A stretch of 64,000 nucleotides of DNA, taken from Pectobacterium sp013449375. Its GTDB lineage: Bacteria; Pseudomonadota; Gammaproteobacteria; Enterobacterales; Enterobacteriaceae. Below the pieces are notes generated by a model, which searched no databases, had not been told where the DNA came from, and saw only the letters and a program-made list of their open reading frames with translations. The stretch is from assembly GCF_048593165.1 (NCBI RefSeq), contig NZ_CP184271.1. One strand, 5' to 3'. Below are positions 62,717 to 64,000 of the stretch, piece after piece (within the stretch, counting starts at the first letter, position 1; every line of letters begins with the position of its first letter). The translations under genes and the position numbers were made by a program.

Positions 62717-63862
62717 TCAGGTAATGTCCACGTCCACCCAGAGCGCGGCATGGTCGGACGCCGCGGTGTCCCATGATGTTACTTCGGGTAACGGCGTAAC
62801 GGGTTCTGCGCCCTCTTTGGCGGTAATCTTGTCGATATTATAAATACCCCGACGTTCGACGCCCCACTCCACCACCGCCTGATGCAGCGGCACAGACAGG
62901 AAAATATAGTCCAGTTGATTTAACCGCGCGCCTTTCTTTCCGCCAGCGAAATAGTAGGTATAACGCTCTTTCTCTGGGCGTTTGGGGTCGATGACCGGGT
63001 GCAGGTCTGGCAGGGAAAACAGCGGTGCCAGACTGTGCCAAGGATTTGACGAATCCTCGTTCAAATCACCGAGAATGACCACGTAATCCTTCTTGAGATC
63101 GTAAGTCTGTTGGACAATCTCCGCGACGCGTTCAGCCTGATCGCGGCGTTTCTCCGCCCCACGCTGCCGCTCTGCTTCCGTTTGACCACTCTGGCTTTTG
63201 AAATGGTTGCACAAAACATAGATCGGCTGCTTGAGGCTGGCATCCAGCGTGACTTCGAGACAATCACGGCTAAAGACCGGATCGAAGCGCTTTCCGGCAT
63301 CAAAAATATGCGTGCGAAGCTGGGCAATCCGGTAACGCATCAGGCAGGCGACATCAATACCGCGCGGATCGTTCGGGCTGTCGATCATCACGAACTGGTT
63401 AAACTTCTTTTTCCCCAGCACCTGGCTGTTGAAATCACGTAAGACGTCCATATTTTCAACTTCAACGGCGCACAGGATATCGGCGTTAAGTAGAGTAATA
63501 ACCTTGCCCGTATTCTTACGCTGCTGACTGCTGAACTCTTGTGCCTTAAACACAATTTCGCCGATCCAATCCCCACGGCCACGGCTGCTTTTGTTGATCC
63601 TGAATCCGGTGCCAGCCTCCTCCTTTTTCCATCGTCCCAACGACCCCGCATCGGTGCGAATATCAATATAAGGGCGCAGTGCGATAGAAAGGCGGAATAC
63701 CTTATCCTTCAGAGCATCATCGTATTGGGGCTGTTCGAGAAGTTGCTGGAGCTGCCTGACCTGTTCCAATAAGGCATCAATCTGCCGGGAGTCGGGGAGG
63801 TTGAGGATGGCGGTGCGATGGAACAGGTTCTCAACGTTATAACTGGCGATACGGATCTTCAT
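62717..63862 (-). CDS. Endonuclease/exonuclease/phosphatase family protein
   Basis: 381 residues from ATG 63862 (GGAGACAACAA upstream); 26 earlier codons are not conserved. DNase I-like/EEP superfamily. Motifs in order: SYNVENLF (N-terminus), CAVEVENMDVL (metal Glu), CNHFKSQSG (catalytic His), VILGDLNEDSSN (Asp, Asn) and the final SDHAALWVDV (Asp-His). All catalytic positions appear intact, so it should be an active Mg-dependent phosphodiesterase or nuclease. Substrate unknown. No signal peptide seen, so cytoplasmic. Confidence 0.88.
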   Translation of the reverse strand: MKIRIASYNVENLFHRTAILNLPDSRQIDALLEQVRQLQQLLEQPQYDDALKDKVFRLSIALRPYIDIRTDAGSLGRWKKEEAGTGFRINKSSRGRGDWIGEIVFKAQEFSSQQRKNTGKVITLLNADILCAVEVENMDVLRDFNSQVLGKKKFNQFVMIDSPNDPRGIDVACLMRYRIAQLRTHIFDAGKRFDPVFSRDCLEVTLDASLKQPIYVLCNHFKSQSGQTEAERQRGAEKRRDQAERVAEIVQQTYDLKKDYVVILGDLNEDSSNPWHSLAPLFSLPDLHPVIDPKRPEKERYTYYFAGGKKGARLNQLDYIFLSVPLHQAVVEWGVERRGIYNIDKITAKEGAEPVTPLPEVTSWDTAASDHAALWVDVDIT

Positions 63863-64000
63863 TTGTTGTCTCCTTAACGGATAACGACAGAAGCAATAGT
63901 CCTCTTTAAGCGTAGCTTCCCATTGTGACGGCCGAAACACGTAAAAGGTTTTATCTTTAAACCGTTAAACCAGTAAAAACGTGAAAATACGTGATGATAA
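63863..64000. other. Right edge of the window
   Basis: 138 bp upstream of the nuclease gene; probably its promoter region. No further gene could be supported before the window ends. Confidence 0.5.

Noticed and set aside
1..64000. CRISPR arrays, tRNA and rRNA genes
   Set aside because: No spaced direct repeats of CRISPR type and no cloverleaf or rRNA sequence were noticed in reading either strand.

Overview
This window is a stretch of enterobacterial chromosome. Protein sequences and gene order (gltBD, sspAB, rplM-rpsI, degQS, mla, lpt-rpoN-ptsN, tldD-yhdP-rng-mreBCD, msrPQ, accBC, panF-prmA, dusB-fis) place it in the Enterobacterales. A soft-rot genus such as Pectobacterium is the best guess (inference from protein similarity and from a stand-alone budC beside gltBD). 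About 60 protein genes are supported. No tRNA, rRNA or CRISPR array was seen.

Layout: 1-3.2 kb holds the 3' part of gltB and all of gltD (glutamate synthase). 3.4-4.2 kb is budC (acetoin/2,3-butanediol dehydrogenase). 4.3-5.5 kb is sspA-sspB (minus). 5.9-10.4 kb is a sugar-acid catabolic cassette: a ManD/RspA-type enolase-superfamily dehydratase diverging from an IdnO-like dehydrogenase, an MFS acid-sugar transporter and a GntR/FCD regulator. A decayed IS6-family transposase follows at about 10.5-10.9 kb. The cassette and relic separate sspA from rpsI-rplM, which are adjacent in E. coli. Then come zapE, zapG, degQ-degS, and murA-ibaG-mlaBCDEF (minus).

22-30.9 kb is an envelope and regulation block on the plus strand: yrbG, kdsD, kdsC, lptC, lptA, lptB, rpoN, hpf, ptsN, rapZ, npr and rnk. 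It couples Kdo/LPS synthesis and export with sigma-54 and the nitrogen phosphotransferase branch. 31-39.2 kb carries pmbA (tldE), darP, the aaeXAB efflux genes with their LysR regulator aaeR, and tldD. 39.3-50.2 kb is a long minus-strand series: yhdP, rng, maf, mreD, mreC, mreB and csrD. 50.6-59.2 kb on the plus strand holds msrP-msrQ, aroQ, accB-accC, yhdT-panF, prmA and dusB-fis, with a well-conserved stringent-type fis promoter.

59.3-62.2 kb is foreign. It has an Icd-like gene and a small partner gene (minus), facing a YlcI/YnfO-like gene (plus) across an intergenic region with three related operator-like words. These genes are typical of P4-like satellites or prophages. Next is a very AT-rich two-gene unit: a compact Hanks-type Ser/Thr kinase (GTG start) followed 2 bp later by a PP2C phosphatase. 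This pair is the best candidate for an undescribed system, possibly anti-phage or stress signalling. Four C7/G7 homopolymer tracts lie in this island, one of them inside the phosphatase. The window closes with an ASCH-domain protein and an endonuclease/exonuclease/phosphatase-family protein (minus) of host-like base composition.
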